From the NCBI GenBank assembly GCA_000403335.2, contig KE159617.1, forward strand, positions 911,757 through 975,756: a stretch of 64,000 nucleotides of DNA, written 5' to 3'. Below, piece after piece: positions 63,375 to 64,000 of the stretch (position 1 is the first letter of the stretch; every line of letters starts with the position of its first letter). The notes under the pieces are model-generated. The model was not told where the DNA came from, searched no databases, and was given only the letters and a program-made list of their open reading frames with translations. The DNA comes from Lachnospiraceae bacterium MD335. GTDB lineage: Bacteria; Bacillota; Clostridia; Lachnospirales; Lachnospiraceae. The translations under genes were made by a program, and so were the position numbers.

Positions 63375-64000
63375 ATGAGAAAATTTGAGTTAATTGCCCC
63401 ATGCCATTTTGGCCTTGAGGCAGTATTAAAAAAAGAAATTATTGATTTAGGCTATGATGTATCGCAGGTGGAGGATGGACGTGTCACCTTTATCGGCGAT
63501 GACGAGGCAGTATGCCGCGCCAATATCGGTCTTCGGACAGCCGACAGAATTCTCATCAAGGTAGGCAGCTTTCACGCAGTAACCTTTGATGAACTGTTTG
63601 AGAATACAAAAGCGCTCGCGTGGGAGGAGTACATACCGTCAGACGGAAAATTCTGGGTTGCTAAAGCAGCAAGCATTAAAAGCAAGCTGTTTTCGCCGTC
63701 GGATATACAGTCTATTATGAAGAAGGCAATGGTGGAGCGGTTAAAGCAGGTGTATGGCATACAATGGTTTACGGAAGAAGGAGAGCCTTATCCGATTCGC
63801 GTCTTTTTGATGAAGGATACCGTTACGGTCGGGCTTGACACCACCGGCGATTCTCTTCATAAAAGAGGTTACAGAAAGCTTGCGGCGAAAGCGCCGATTG
63901 CAGAGACTCTTGCAGCAGCGCTGATTATGTTAACGCCGTGGAGAAGGGACAGAATTCTCGTGGACCCGTTCTGCGGCAGCGGCACTATTCCAATAGAGGC
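63375..64000 (+). CDS. THUMP-domain class I RNA methyltransferase (partial)
   Basis: First 208 or so residues; the gene runs off the window. The N-terminal ferredoxin-like and THUMP domains (MRKFELIAPCHFGLEAVLKK, then LFENTKALAWEEYIP) are followed by RGYRKLAAKAPIAETLAAAL and the SAM motif VDPFCGSGTIPIEA. This is the RlmL/YcbY N-terminal module type, methylating a guanine N2 in 23S rRNA in known members. No Shine-Dalgarno sequence precedes the ATG, and the promoter position suggests a leaderless mRNA. Confidence 0.9.
   Translation, partial: MRKFELIAPCHFGLEAVLKKEIIDLGYDVSQVEDGRVTFIGDDEAVCRANIGLRTADRILIKVGSFHAVTFDELFENTKALAWEEYIPSDGKFWVAKAASIKSKLFSPSDIQSIMKKAMVERLKQVYGIQWFTEEGEPYPIRVFLMKDTVTVGLDTTGDSLHKRGYRKLAAKAPIAETLAAALIMLTPWRRDRILVDPFCGSGTIPIE

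Overview
The window looks like chromosome from an anaerobic, spore-forming Firmicute, most likely a member of the Lachnospiraceae (Clostridia). The evidence is the moderate GC content, strong AGGAGG-type ribosome binding sites, a Spo0A-type DNA-binding protein, an [FeFe]-hydrogenase-like sensor, DUF6273, HAAS (DUF1700) and DUF6020 family proteins, a LysM/M14 murein peptidase and a GSI glutamine synthetase followed by an ANTAR protein. The family assignment is an inference from gene content; there is no rRNA here to settle it. Most genes lie on the + strand. There is no phage, no CRISPR array and no recognisable IS element.

Layout. 0-7.6 kb: an ABC exporter pair (ATPase plus a permease/GldG fusion), a Na/Pi symporter with PhoU domain, an acyltransferase-like membrane protein and a MATE exporter. 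7.6-14.8 kb: carA-carB, queH and argS. 15-20.3 kb: a soluble hydrogenase-like chemoreceptor convergent with a second, orphan carB. 20.5-26.5 kb: a thioesterase, a DUF6273 protein, tRNA-Val, a receiver-less Spo0A-like regulator, glgA and rqcH. 26.6-32.5 kb: a pentanucleotide-repeat small ORF behind a consensus promoter, then a very large secreted Ig/InlB-repeat protein. 32.6-38.6 kb: a complete Opp-type peptide transporter (SBP, two permeases, two ATPases). 38.7-45.1 kb: M14 peptidase, EAL phosphodiesterase, membrane-tethered lipase, aroA (minus) and a polysaccharide deacetylase. 45.2-48.7 kb: two lipoproteins and a DUF6020 membrane protein. 48.9-54.4 kb: an operon hisC, DUF368, methyltransferase, hslO, nadE. 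54.4-57.9 kb: an FMN_bind-like protein (minus), glnA, an ANTAR regulator and dapF. 57.9-60.5 kb: an MBOAT/SGNH O-acetylation pair. 60.6-64 kb: small proteins of unknown function, a HAAS protein, an Asn/Ser-rich peptide and the start of a THUMP-type RNA methyltransferase.

Several gene sets fit together: Opp uptake with the neighbouring murein peptidase, glnA with its ANTAR regulator, and MBOAT with its SGNH partner.

The least explained material is noncoding. (i) A family of double-hairpin elements occurs at four intergenic sites; the stem sequences differ between copies but base pairing is kept. (ii) A 140-bp element has perfect 16-bp terminal inverted repeats, and a second partial copy lies at the left window edge. 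(iii) A (AAGCC)15 tract lies inside a short ORF with its own consensus promoter and terminator, a candidate contingency locus. (iv) A hairpin array is followed by DnaA-box matches at 61.4-61.75 kb. (v) The RNA methyltransferase at the right edge appears to be read from a leaderless mRNA.
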